From Chitinophaga pinensis DSM 2588 (GTDB lineage: Bacteria; Bacteroidota; Bacteroidia; Chitinophagales; Chitinophagaceae): DNA of 64,000 nucleotides. Shown piece after piece: positions 37,038-47,600 of this stretch (positions within the stretch are counted from its first letter, which is position 1; every line of letters starts with the position of its first letter). The DNA lies in assembly GCF_000024005.1 (NCBI RefSeq), contig NC_013132.1:5202001-5266000 (forward strand). The letters are read 5' to 3'. The notes beneath the pieces are model-generated. The model was not told the DNA's origin, searched no databases, and was given only the letters and a program-made list of their open reading frames with translations. The position numbers and the translations under genes are program-made.

Positions 37038-37934
37038 CTATAATTCTGCGAATTCCTGTACCGGTTTCTTTTCCTTGTAGATGTTCAGGTAAATGATGGC
37101 GCCAAGCATCAGCAGTATACCAAGTATCTGCAGGGAGTTGACTTCCTCCTTCAATATAAAATGCGCACAAAGCACCGCTACGGGTAGTTCCATCGTCACT
37201 AATATGGCACTCAGTCCGGCGCCTATTTTAGGCATCCCCTTCGTAAACAATACCGGTGGAATGACAGTACCGAAGAGTGCCAGGAAGGTTCCCCATTGCA
37301 ACAGTCTGCCGTCAAAATGTTCGCTAAGCCGGAGGCTATTGAAATTGATCATGAAGATAATAGCCGCCGAACCTGTAATCATCATGGCGCTCTTTTCAAA
37401 CATCGGCACTTTTGTCCCGAGTCTGCTTGTACAAATAACAGCTATCGCGTATGTCAATGCCGACAACAAACCATATGCGATGCCAATCAGGGAGAACTCA
37501 AATGTTCCCACCTGTAGCAGATTACCGGCCAGCACGGTTCCCGCCAGGATTACAGCAGTTACGTATAACTCAATCGTCAATGGTTTCCGTTTAAAAAGCA
37601 GCCATTCCATGAATGTGCTCATCCAGGTCATCTGCATCAGTAGTATGATGGCAAGAGAGGCTGGAATGTACTGGACTGCCAGGTAATAAGTATAAGTAGA
37701 AATGCCGATCCCCATACCGGCGAGTAGCAGTCGCCAGTTTGCCAATGAAGGCGCCTGTCTTTCCCGTATCCTTTTGACAAGCACCGGCATCCAGAGTAAC
37801 AAAGCCCCGATAGCTGCCTGTGCGAAAGTAATCTCAGCCGCGTTATATCCTTCACGATAGGCTGTTTTCGCAAAAGAAGAGAGCATCCCGTAACTGGCGG
37901 CGCCGGTCAGGACAAATAGTATATACTTTTTCAT
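37038..37934 (-). CDS. EamA-family (DMT) transporter
   Basis: 298 residues from the ATG at 37934 (MKKYILFVLTGAASYGMLSSF); an upstream GTG/ATG-like frame to 37979 is less likely as it precedes a poor context. Ten hydrophobic helices form two EamA repeats, with the second beginning VSLIGIAYGLLSALTYAIAVICTSRLG-like and the end carrying NSLQILGILLMLGAIIYLNIY. Exports small metabolites or amino acids in this family; cargo unknown. A cupin gene follows upstream on the same strand, spaced 84 bp. Confidence 0.85.
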   Translation of the reverse strand: MKKYILFVLTGAASYGMLSSFAKTAYREGYNAAEITFAQAAIGALLLWMPVLVKRIRERQAPSLANWRLLLAGMGIGISTYTYYLAVQYIPASLAIILLMQMTWMSTFMEWLLFKRKPLTIELYVTAVILAGTVLAGNLLQVGTFEFSLIGIAYGLLSALTYAIAVICTSRLGTKVPMFEKSAMMITGSAAIIFMINFNSLRLSEHFDGRLLQWGTFLALFGTVIPPVLFTKGMPKIGAGLSAILVTMELPVAVLCAHFILKEEVNSLQILGILLMLGAIIYLNIYKEKKPVQEFAEL

Positions 37935-38018
37935 CAACTGTATTTTTGGAAATGACTGTTCCTGTCCGCATGGGAACATGCAGCAAGGTAACGAGTGATC
38001 CGTATGAGTTAGCTTCGA

Positions 38019-38351
38019 TTATCGGAGGGCTTTGTAGTCTTCCCTCACCGGACTGAATATGTCAAAAATTCTGCAATCTGTCAGGGCCACGCCGCCGTGT
38101 TCTGCCATAGAAGGAATCACTGCCACCATGCCTTTTGTATATACCCTCGTATCTCCTGCAATCGTCAGTTCAAACTCACCTTCCTCTACCTGTGTCACCT
38201 GCTCATGTAGGTGCTTATGCAGGGGTAATACCGCCCCTTTGGTAACATCCCAGTAGCTCAGGGTCATGTTATCGGTATGAACGAATCTTGCCTGGAAACC
38301 TGGCAGGATCTCTCTGCGCTCAATATCATTTAAAATAAACACCTTGGACAT
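38019..38351 (-). CDS. Small cupin-domain protein
   Basis: A 110-residue single cupin. The motif pattern LPLHKHLHEQVTQVEEGEFELTIAG supplies the His/His/Glu metal ligands and a second His appears in VIPSMAEHGGVALTD. Cupins of this kind can be isomerases, dioxygenases or binding proteins; it may act on a metabolite handled by the adjacent EamA transporter or by the divergent Lrp regulator. No substrate can be assigned. Confidence 0.85.
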   Translation of the reverse strand: MSKVFILNDIERREILPGFQARFVHTDNMTLSYWDVTKGAVLPLHKHLHEQVTQVEEGEFELTIAGDTRVYTKGMVAVIPSMAEHGGVALTDCRIFDIFSPVREDYKALR

Positions 38352-38503
38352 GTAACTGCATTTTGTGCGGATAAAATTATAGTAAATTGAATTAAGTAGT
38401 AAGCATGTGGTATAATTACGGAAAATGTCCTGATATGATGCCTATTCCCTGATTTCTGTACAGAAAGACTCCCCGTTTTCCTTACCTTGGCGGAAAAAAT
38501 CCG

Positions 38504-38965
38504 ATGGAACAGCTAAATAAACAGGAACTTGAGCTGCTGAGGATATTGCAGAAAAATGCAAAATTCGACATAGGAGACCTTACGACACGTTTAAACATGT
38601 CGCGCAGTGCGATTTACGACAAGATCAAGAAACTCGAAAATGAGGGCTATATAAAGGAATATGTAGCAATTGTGGATCCCAGGAAGGTAGGACTGAATTT
38701 CTCCGTTATTATATCGGTCTCTTTAAACAGTCAGCGCCTCGATTATGTCCAGGAATTCTCAAGACAGGTCACTGCCCTGGAAGAGGTAGCGGACGCATAT
38801 GTAACCGGGGGCATCTTTGATTATATCCTGCGGGTGGTGGTAAAAGACCTGGACGCCTTTAACGAGTTTATCACAACTAAACTGGCGGTCATTCCCAATG
38901 TCAGCAAAATCCAGAGTTCTTTTGTGATTACCAATATCAAACAGTCCACCGCTCTTCATTTTTAA
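38504..38965 (+). CDS. Lrp/AsnC-family transcriptional regulator
   Basis: A 153-residue regulator with an N-terminal HTH (DIGDLTTRLNMSRSAIYDKIKKLENEGYIKEY) and a C-terminal RAM/AsnC ligand-binding beta-sheet domain (DAYVTGGIFDYILRVVVKDLDAFNEFI). Such regulators sense amino acids and usually control divergent or adjacent genes; the divergent cupin-EamA pair across 152 bp is the natural target (inference). It is followed after 10 bp by a Crp/Fnr gene. Confidence 0.93.
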   Translation: MEQLNKQELELLRILQKNAKFDIGDLTTRLNMSRSAIYDKIKKLENEGYIKEYVAIVDPRKVGLNFSVIISVSLNSQRLDYVQEFSRQVTALEEVADAYVTGGIFDYILRVVVKDLDAFNEFITTKLAVIPNVSKIQSSFVITNIKQSTALHF

Positions 38966-38975
38966 TTAAGTGTCC

Positions 38976-39560
38976 ATGACCTACGATCTATTCTTCCAGC
39001 GATTCAACGAGAAAGTTCCTTTAACAGCAGAAGAGACGGCGATCATCAAAGCGCATGTCGTTCCCCGGAAAATAAAAAAGAAGGAGTTCCTGCTGCATGA
39101 GGGAGAAGTGTCCCGGCATATTGCTTTTGTAGAAAAGGGGGTGCTGCGGATGTACCTGCCGGAGGAGAATGGTCATCAGCGTATCACACAGTTTGCTGTA
39201 GAAGGATGGACCATTGCAGACCTTTACAGTTTCCTCACCGGCGAACCGGCCACCCAGAGTATTGATGCATTGGAAGATACAGAGATCCTCCTGATCAGCA
39301 AGAGCGCACATGAAGAGTTGCTTCAGCAATTAGGTAAATATGAGACGTATATGCGCTTAATTATCACCAACGCCTATCTCGCTTTGCAAAAACGTTTTGC
39401 ATCCACTTTCAGACTCCCTTTAGAAGAGCAATATCAGCATTTTGTGAGTACATATCCGCAGATAGTGAACAGAGTCCCACAGCACATGATTGCTTCATAC
39501 ATGGGACTGACGCCTGCTACATTGAGTAGATTAAGAAGAAGAATATTAACGAAGAAATAA
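38976..39560 (+). CDS. Crp/Fnr-family transcriptional regulator
   Basis: 194 residues from the ATG at 38976; a GTG two codons upstream at 38970 is less likely. N-terminal cyclic-nucleotide-binding beta-barrel (RKIKKKEFLLHEGEVSRHIAFVEKGVLRMYLPEENGHQRITQF) and a C-terminal winged helix (VPQHMIASYMGLTPATLSRLRRRI). It lacks the Fnr-type Cys cluster, so it is not an iron-sulfur sensor. It is cotranscribed with the Lrp gene. Confidence 0.92.
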   Translation: MTYDLFFQRFNEKVPLTAEETAIIKAHVVPRKIKKKEFLLHEGEVSRHIAFVEKGVLRMYLPEENGHQRITQFAVEGWTIADLYSFLTGEPATQSIDALEDTEILLISKSAHEELLQQLGKYETYMRLIITNAYLALQKRFASTFRLPLEEQYQHFVSTYPQIVNRVPQHMIASYMGLTPATLSRLRRRILTKK

Positions 39561-39700
39561 GACGGTAAACGCAGTAACCTCCGCACTTATTATCTATTAT
39601 TTTGATTATATTTACAAGACGGAAATAACCATTACCTCAAGTCCCAAATAATCATTCAACCCTATATTTTATCACCTATATAAGCCACACCCATTTTACC

Positions 39701-41950
39701 ATGAAAAAATGTTACCTGCTTGGCGGTTTGCTGTTTGCTGTCTGTACGGCATATGCAAATACCGGCCCTATTATCGAACAAAGCACGCTTGATAAGATTC
39801 AGACCCAACTCACGCGTAGCGAATACTTTATCAACCGGGAAAACAATACCGGCGTCTACCAGAGCACGAACCGTCAACATAGTCTGTTGGCTACATACAC
39901 AAGTCGGGAAATGAGTATTACCCCCCGTAACACACTACAACCCTGGTCATTCGGATTAACAGTAAAAGGAGTAGCGGCGGATGGTCGTCCGCTATATCAG
40001 CCTGCTGCACTGACTTCCGTTAAAATGAATGATGGTACGGTACAATTTAATCATGACAATCACTACACCGTTGAGTATGTCAATAATGATGAAGGTATCC
40101 GCCAGAACTTTATCATTCAGCAACCAGCAGTGCAGGTGCATACTCTGAGTGTGCAACTCCAGACAGCTGAAGGATGGCAGACGTTCAAACGTAGTGAAAC
40201 CAGTCTTACATTCCGCAACCAGGAGCACCTGCTTTATTACAATGACCTGAAAGTATGGGATGCCAGGGGTACGATATTACCTGCGCATTTCTCCGTACGT
40301 GACAACCAGGTGCAGATAGAAGTAGATGTAAAGAAAGCGGTTTATCCTGTTACCATTGACCCGATTGTGCTGAACGGGACACCACAGAATGCCAATACCT
40401 TTCTGCAAAGTAATCAGGAGAATGCACTGATGGGTTTCAGGGTAGCTACAGCCGGAGATATCAATGGCGACGGTCGCGATGAAGTCATGCTGCTGGCGCC
40501 ATCTTATCACCTTACATCGGGTGGCTATGGTGCAGTATTCATCTATTACGGCAGCAACCGTGGCATTAATCCAAACGTTAAAACAACGTTAGCCCACTCG
40601 GTAAACGGCGGACAATATTTTGCCGGTATGGCCGGTGGCGGCGACCTGAATGGTGACAATTTTGACGACATCGCCATTAATGTTCCCGCTGACAGCCAGC
40701 ACCAGGGAGGTTTGGCCATATATTATGGCACCTCAACCGGCCTGGATACTACCGCGCAAATTTTGTATGGCGATCCGTCTTATGGCTCACTGGCGGGATA
40801 TTTAGCGATTGCTAAAGACCTGAACGGAGATGAAATAGACGATCTTGTTGTAGGTTCAACCACGTCCTCACATGGACAGATATATGAAGGTATCGTAACG
40901 ATCATCTATGGTAATGCATGGGGTATCGAAAATAGCGCCTGGACAATCATTGAAGGTAATCAGGCCGGATTCCAGCTGGGTACCAGGGTGATGGGCGCTA
41001 ACGATATCAATAATGATGGCTACAATGATATTGTAGTGGCAGCTGCCAACAAAGTACTCACCTATTATGGCGGTCCTGCCGGTGTTGAGATAACACCAGC
41101 GACTACTATGACATTAAGTATACCGGATGAGCGTTTTTCAATTTCAGCCGGCGGAGATATTAACGGGGATGGATACAGTGACCTCATTGTAGGTAATCCG
41201 AATTACTCAAATGGCCAGTCGCTTGAAGGCGCCGTATTTGTGTATCATGGCAGTTCTACAGGTCTTGATTCCGTTCCTGCACAGGTGCTGGAGGGAAATA
41301 AAGACTCTACTCAATTTGCGGTCGAAATTTCTTTTGCAGGGGATGTCAATGCTGATGGATTCAGTGATGTCGTTGTAGGTGCAATCTCTGAAAGCAACAA
41401 CATTAACCAGAGAAATGAAGGATTTGCATATGTATTTTACGGGCGGTCTAATGGTATTAATCCCGTTCCTGCATCCACGATACAATCTAATCAGGCGAAT
41501 GCATGTCTGGGATTTAGTGTGGCTGGTGCAGGGGATGTGAATGGTGATGGCTATAGCGATGTGCTGGTTGGCGCCTTTATATATGCTAACGGGCAGCCTT
41601 TCGAAGGAGCCGGATTTGTCTATCACGGTGGAGCTGGTCTGGCAGGATTACTGGCGGCAGCACCTCCGGAAACAAGCGCCAAAATAGAAACACCTGCATC
41701 CGCTGCAGTAAAAGTATACCCTAACCCCGCCGTCAATAACCTGTCCGTTCAATTACAGGGTTTAGATAGCCATAGCCCTACTTATATCCAGATCGTGAAT
41801 ATACAGGGTACAACCGTACAAATCACCCAGGCGGGTAGTATAGAAGGCTACCAGCAATCTATTGATATCAGCAAACTGACCCCTGGTATCTACTTCCTGG
41901 TTGTCCGGAATGGCAGTAAGATCTTCCGCGAAAAGATCATTAAACAATAA
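39701..41950 (+). CDS. Secreted FG-GAP repeat protein with T9SS sorting domain (copy 1)
   Basis: A 749-residue protein. Signal peptide to about residue 20 (ending YANT), then a beta-rich N-terminal domain (residues about 25-230), followed by about six or seven FG-GAP repeats with calcium-loop motifs such as DINGDGRDEV, DLNGDNFDDI, DINNDGYNDI and DVNADGFSDV. A C-terminal T9SS type A sorting domain (VKVYPNPAVNNLSVQLQG... ending REKIIKQ) predicts secretion and surface attachment. A paralogue follows at 42089, including a duplicated leader and upstream region. Likely a beta-propeller adhesin; ligand unknown. Confidence 0.9.
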   Translation: MKKCYLLGGLLFAVCTAYANTGPIIEQSTLDKIQTQLTRSEYFINRENNTGVYQSTNRQHSLLATYTSREMSITPRNTLQPWSFGLTVKGVAADGRPLYQPAALTSVKMNDGTVQFNHDNHYTVEYVNNDEGIRQNFIIQQPAVQVHTLSVQLQTAEGWQTFKRSETSLTFRNQEHLLYYNDLKVWDARGTILPAHFSVRDNQVQIEVDVKKAVYPVTIDPIVLNGTPQNANTFLQSNQENALMGFRVATAGDINGDGRDEVMLLAPSYHLTSGGYGAVFIYYGSNRGINPNVKTTLAHSVNGGQYFAGMAGGGDLNGDNFDDIAINVPADSQHQGGLAIYYGTSTGLDTTAQILYGDPSYGSLAGYLAIAKDLNGDEIDDLVVGSTTSSHGQIYEGIVTIIYGNAWGIENSAWTIIEGNQAGFQLGTRVMGANDINNDGYNDIVVAAANKVLTYYGGPAGVEITPATTMTLSIPDERFSISAGGDINGDGYSDLIVGNPNYSNGQSLEGAVFVYHGSSTGLDSVPAQVLEGNKDSTQFAVEISFAGDVNADGFSDVVVGAISESNNINQRNEGFAYVFYGRSNGINPVPASTIQSNQANACLGFSVAGAGDVNGDGYSDVLVGAFIYANGQPFEGAGFVYHGGAGLAGLLAAAPPETSAKIETPASAAVKVYPNPAVNNLSVQLQGLDSHSPTYIQIVNIQGTTVQITQAGSIEGYQQSIDISKLTPGIYFLVVRNGSKIFREKIIKQ

Positions 41951-42088
41951 GTCAATATCCTGAATAGCTGTCATAACAGTGTTAATCAGTAAGGTTGTTA
42001 TGACAGTCATTCAGCTATTTACCTCACCACGATCATTATCAGTCAACCCTATATTTTATAACCTATCATACGACACAATTACCTCACC

Positions 42089-44347
42089 ATGAAAAAACTC
42101 TACCTGCTTGGCAGTATGCTGCTTGCTGTCTGCTCCGCACATGCAAACACAGACCCTATCATTGAAAAAGGTACGCTTGACCAGATCCAGACACAACTCG
42201 CGCGTAGCGAATATTTTATCCACTGGCAAAATTACGCGGGCATCTACCAGAGTACGAACCGGAAAAATAGTCTGCGGGCCACCTATACCGCTCAGGAAAT
42301 GCATATTGCTCCCCGGGATGCCTCACAACAATGGTCATTCGGATTAACAGTAAAAGGAGTCGCTGCGGATGGTCGTCCGCTATACCGGTCTGCCACACAG
42401 ACCGCTGTTAAATTGAACGATGGTACCGTACAATTTAACCATGATAATCATTATACCGTTGAATACGTTAATAATGAGGACGGTATCCGGCAGAACTTTA
42501 TCATTCAGCAACCGGCAGTAAAGGCTCATACAATCAATGTACAACTACAGGCAGCTGAAGGATGGCAGATTGCAAAGCGTAATGAGACCAGTCTGACATT
42601 CAGTAACGGTCAGCAATTGCTTTCCTATAATGATCTTAAAGTATGGGATGCAAAGGGCACTATTTTACCGGCTCAATTTTCTGTACACAATAACCAGTTC
42701 CAGATAGCAGTTGACGTTGAAAAGGCAGTTTATCCTGTTACCATCGATCCGATTGTACTAAATGGTACCCCACAGAATGCCAATACCTTTCTGCAAAGCA
42801 ATCAGTCGTTCGCATTTCTCGGATATTCTGTATCCAGTGCGGGTGACATCAATGGCGATAACTATGACGACATCGTTCTAGGCGCTCCGGGATATGATCA
42901 TCCCAATGGCGGAAATGGCGCTGCATTTGTTTACTATGGCAGTAACCGTGGTATTAATCCGACGAGATTTTCTATGCTGACCTCCAACATTGTTAGCGGA
43001 CAGGACGGTACACTTATCGCCGGCGGAGGGGATGTAAATGATGATGGTTTTGACGATATAGTCACTACTGCTTCTTATGACAGCACGATCAACCTGGATG
43101 GTATTTGTATCTACTACGGGGCGGCGAGCGGTATTACTACCACACCTGTAATCATTTATGGGAACCCTGCCTATGGAACGTTCGCAGATGCGATTACTAT
43201 CTCTAAAGATCTTGACGGAGATTTTATCGATGATATCGTTGTAGGCTCCGGATACGGCTCCCATGGGCAAACCGGTGAAGGTATTGTAACAATCATTCCC
43301 GGAAGTCCCTGGGGAGCAGAATATACTGCGTGGACAGTCATTGAAGGTAATCAGTTAGGTTTGCATCTGGGCAATCATGTAAAGTCCGCGGGCGATGTAA
43401 ACGGTGATTCCTACAATGATCTCATCATTGGCACCGGCAATATGGTCTTAGTCTATTTCGGTGGACCTGGCGGTCTCGCTACCACACCAGGTAGTTCACT
43501 GACAATTACCGCAGGATCTATACATCCTCCCTATGCGCTGGCGGCCGGCGGAGATATTAATGGAGATGGACATACTGACATTATTGTCGGCAAAACCGTC
43601 TACTCCAATGGCCAGTCCCAGGAAGGTGCTGTATGGGTATATTATGGTAATGCCACGGGCATCGACACCATTCCGGCTACTATCCTGGAAGGAAACGCAG
43701 ATTCTATTTCCTACGGTGTATCAGTCGCCTTTGCCGGAGATATCAATAACGATGGATTTAGCGATATCGTAGTGGGAGCATTAGGCCAGAGCAATGATAT
43801 CAACCAGAAAGGGGAAGGTATGGCCTACGTTTATTATGGTAGAGCCACCGGTCTTAATCCTGTACCTGCATCAACCATACAATCCAACCAGAAAGACGCG
43901 TTACTCGGCATCAGTGTTGCTGGCGCAGGCGATGTTAACGGCGATGGGTACAGTGATGTAGTGATTGGCGCTATGCTGTATACAAACGGGCAGGAAGCGG
44001 AAGGTGCAGCATTTGTTTATCACGGTGGCGCAGGCTCCGCAGGATTGCTCGCGGCAACAACAGCCGGTAAGATGACGGCATCTCCTGCAGATCCCTTTTC
44101 CGCTGTAAAAGTATTTCCTAATCCGACAGTTAACAACCTCTCTGTTCAGCTGCAGGGTTTAGACAGCCAGCTACCTACTGAAATACAGATCATGAATCTA
44201 CAAGGTAGAATAGTGCAGGTAGTGAAAGCGGGGAATATAGACAGTTATCAGCAGTCAGTTGACCTTAGCAGACTGACAGCTGGCATATACTTTGTGGTGA
44301 TCCGGAACGGCAGCAAGGTGTTCCGGGAAAAGATAATTAAGCAATAA
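42089..44347 (+). CDS. Secreted FG-GAP repeat protein with T9SS sorting domain (copy 2)
   Basis: A 752-residue paralogue of the preceding gene with the same order: signal peptide, N-terminal beta domain (WSFGLTVKGVAADGRPLYR), FG-GAP repeats (DINGDNYDDI, DVNDDGFDDI, DLDGDFIDDI, DVNGDSYNDL, DINGDGHTDI, DINNDGFSDI) and a T9SS tail ending FREKIIKQ. Similarity spans the whole protein, and the 40 bp before each start codon are also alike, which points to a tandem duplication carrying its promoter. The first FG-GAP repeats are more diverged than the N-terminal domain. Confidence 0.9.
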   Translation: MKKLYLLGSMLLAVCSAHANTDPIIEKGTLDQIQTQLARSEYFIHWQNYAGIYQSTNRKNSLRATYTAQEMHIAPRDASQQWSFGLTVKGVAADGRPLYRSATQTAVKLNDGTVQFNHDNHYTVEYVNNEDGIRQNFIIQQPAVKAHTINVQLQAAEGWQIAKRNETSLTFSNGQQLLSYNDLKVWDAKGTILPAQFSVHNNQFQIAVDVEKAVYPVTIDPIVLNGTPQNANTFLQSNQSFAFLGYSVSSAGDINGDNYDDIVLGAPGYDHPNGGNGAAFVYYGSNRGINPTRFSMLTSNIVSGQDGTLIAGGGDVNDDGFDDIVTTASYDSTINLDGICIYYGAASGITTTPVIIYGNPAYGTFADAITISKDLDGDFIDDIVVGSGYGSHGQTGEGIVTIIPGSPWGAEYTAWTVIEGNQLGLHLGNHVKSAGDVNGDSYNDLIIGTGNMVLVYFGGPGGLATTPGSSLTITAGSIHPPYALAAGGDINGDGHTDIIVGKTVYSNGQSQEGAVWVYYGNATGIDTIPATILEGNADSISYGVSVAFAGDINNDGFSDIVVGALGQSNDINQKGEGMAYVYYGRATGLNPVPASTIQSNQKDALLGISVAGAGDVNGDGYSDVVIGAMLYTNGQEAEGAAFVYHGGAGSAGLLAATTAGKMTASPADPFSAVKVFPNPTVNNLSVQLQGLDSQLPTEIQIMNLQGRIVQVVKAGNIDSYQQSVDLSRLTAGIYFVVIRNGSKVFREKIIKQ

Positions 44348-44376
44348 GCTGATATAATATAATTATCCGAAGATGA

Positions 44377-44410
44377 AACAATGGCCTTGCTTTTTTGCAA
44401 GGCCATTGTT
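44377..44410 (+). terminator. Terminator after the second FG-GAP gene
   Basis: AACAATGGCCTTGC (44377-44390) and GCAAGGCCATTGTT (44397-44410) form a perfect 14-bp stem with a T-rich 6-nt loop. Confidence 0.8.
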
Positions 44411-44613
44411 ATTGTAGCAACCCACAACCAATCTAAACTTCTTTGCCTGTTATATAATAACGAGCGCCTGTCAGGAATAGCATCAACAACATCATATTGT
44501 GGAAAATTATCTATAGGCATGTGGATATTACAGACCAATACATTTACCGCTGCAGCGAGTTCTTTTACATTTATGAAGACTACTATTCTTAATAATTAAA
44601 ACCCTGAGTAAAA

Positions 44614-47600
44614 ATGCGAAAACTTCTACTCCTCGCAACTGCACTACTGTGCAGTACACTGTCGTTTGCACAGGACTACTGGAGGCCACACACCGACGGC
44701 GCCAGAATTAGTACCGATAAAGCTGTAGCCCGTCTTGCTTTCCCTACTGAGTTTAAACTGTTTGATCTCAATTTCACCCCTTTCAGAGATCAGGCTTTCA
44801 GATCGGTCGGTAATAAGTCCGCACATGCTACCATTATTTCTTTACCCAATGCCGACGGACAGATTGAACAATTCGAAATTACAGAAGCATCCAATTTCGA
44901 ACCTGCTTTACAAGCCCGGTTCCCGGATATCAGAGCCTTTTCGGGAAAGGGTATTACCGACAAATATGCCACGTTAAAACTGAGCATATCTCCCGAAGGT
45001 ATACAGACGACTGTATTCCGTACCGGGAAAGAAAATGAATTTATTGAGCCGTATTCTGCTGACCATACAGTATATACTGTATTCAAGAAAAGAGCGAATA
45101 CCTTACCTTGGAAATGTTCCACTCCTGAGCAACAACTGGCGACTGACATAGGCAGCCGCATACCTGATGTTGCAGGCCGGTCCACCGGTGATGCCAAGAC
45201 ATTACGGCTGGCACAATCGGTAACCGCTGAGTACTCCAATTACTTTGGCGCTACCAGCGCTTCACAGGTAGCCTTAGTACTGGCCGCTGTAAACGCTACG
45301 CTGACCCGTTGTAACGGGGTGTATGAGAAGGATCTTGCGATCCATCTTAACCTGGTGGCTTCCACTACCAGTGTATTCTATTATAATGCTTCCACAGATC
45401 CGTATTCTTCTGCCAGTTCAGGAGCCGGTGGCGCCTGGAACGGTGAATTACAGAGTACCCTGAACTCCGTAATCGGTGCTGCCAACTACGATATCGGTCA
45501 CCTGTTTGGTGCATCCGGTGGTGGCGGTAACGCTGGTTGTATCGGTTGTATCTGTGTTGATAATTCAAAAGGAAGTGGATTCACCTCTCCTGCTGATGCG
45601 ATTCCACAGGGCGATAATTTCGATATCGACTATGTGGTACACGAAGTAGGTCACCAGTTAGGCGCTAACCACACTTTTTCTATGAGCAATGAAGGTACAG
45701 GTGTGAACGTTGAACCTGGTTCAGGTATCACGATCATGGGGTATGCCGGTATCACCAGTCAGGATCTGGCGCCGCATTCTATTGATATTTTCCATGCGGC
45801 TTCCATTGCACAGATCCAGGCAAACCTGGCAACTAAGAGTTGTCCTGTAACAACCGTTATATCTGGCAATAACGCTACGCCAGTAGTAAGTGCCGGTGGT
45901 AATTTTACCATTCCTATCAGCACGCCGTTTGTCCTGACTGGTTCCGCTACTGACGCTAATCCATCTGATGTACTGACATATGCCTGGGAACAATTTGACA
46001 ATGCCTCTTCTTCACAAACAGGCTCCAGCAGTGTGGCCAGTCCGACCAAAGCTACTGGTCCGAACTGGATCTCATTGCCGCCAGTTACCTCACCTACCAG
46101 GTACTTCCCTAAACTGGCGACCGTCCTCGCCGGTAACTTAGTCTCTGGTCCTTTAACCGGTGGTGATGCAGGCGCGAATACAGAGGCATTAAGTGCTGTG
46201 TCCAGGACCCTGCGTTTCCGTTTAACAGTAAGAGATAATGCCCCTTATAGTTCTACCGCGCCGGTGACTATCGGACAGACCAACTTCTCGGATATGACGG
46301 TTACTGTCAGCAATACCTCCGGACCATTCTCCGTAACGGCTCCTAATACGGCTGTTTCCTGGGCGGGTAATTCTTCCCAGAATATCACCTGGAATGTGGC
46401 CAATACAACCGCTTCTCCCGTAAGTTGTGCGAATGTTAAGATCTCCATTTCTACTGACGGAGGTAATACATTCAGCACCTTAGTTAGCAGTACACCGAAT
46501 GATGGTAGTCAGTCGGTTATCATTCCTAACACACCAACAACGACAGCCAGAATAAAAGTCGAATCTGTAGGAAATATCTTCTTTGACATTTCCAATACCA
46601 ACTTCACGATTGTATCCGGATCATCCTGTACTTCTCCGACAGGACTGAGCGATTCAGCGATTACCGCTACTTCTGCTACGATCACCTGGGCAGATGTAAG
46701 TGGAGCAGTATCGTATGACGTTGATTACAAAGCAGTCGCAGATACTACCTGGATCAGTGCTGCCGCAGGCATTACTGTTACAGGCGTTAACCTGACAGGT
46801 CTGCTGGCAGGACATACATATGATTACAGAGTAAGGTCACATTGTGCGAGCGATAGTAGTTCTTATGCTGTCGGACAGCTCACAACTACGCCAAGTGCAT
46901 CCTGTAGCGCACCTGGTGGTTTAAGCAGTACATCGGTAACTACGACTGCTGCTGTTATCAGCTGGACGGCTGTAAGCGGTGCATTGAGTTATGATGTTGA
47001 TTATAAACCAGCTGCAAGTGCTACCTGGATCAATGTCCAGGCTGGAGCGACAGCAACATTTGCGAACCTGACTGGATTAACCGCTACCACTACATACGAC
47101 TGGAGAGTGAGGACAAACTGCTCCGATGGTAATGGCGCTTATGCGAGTGCACAGTTCACTACCCAAACACCGCCAACCTGTGCTAATAACAAGGATACTG
47201 CTACCAATGGTAATACTGCCGGTGCAGCTACTATTCCATTCAATACGGATATTACGGGTCTTATCAGTCCGTCTGGTGACATCGATCATTATAAGTTTGT
47301 GATCACCACTGCAGGTACGATCACTATCACCCTGGGTACCTTACCAGGCGACTATGACCTGAAACTGCTGAACAGTGCCGGTACACAGCTGGCCATTTCA
47401 CAGGCGGGTGGTACGAGCAGTGAAACGATCAGCAGAAATATGACGCCAGGTACTTATTATGCACAGGTATATGGTTACAATGGCGCTAACAGTACTACAT
47501 CTTGTTATACATTGCGCGTACAGTTAGGTACTGCCAGCCGTAGCACGGATGTAAGCAGCGGAGATCTCCCTAAAGTAGCGGTATTCCCGAACCCTGCTAA

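Noticed and set aside
36883..37080. 65-residue plus-strand Cys-rich frame
   Set aside because: Short, overlaps the 3' end of the EamA gene and lacks a supported start; treated as chance.
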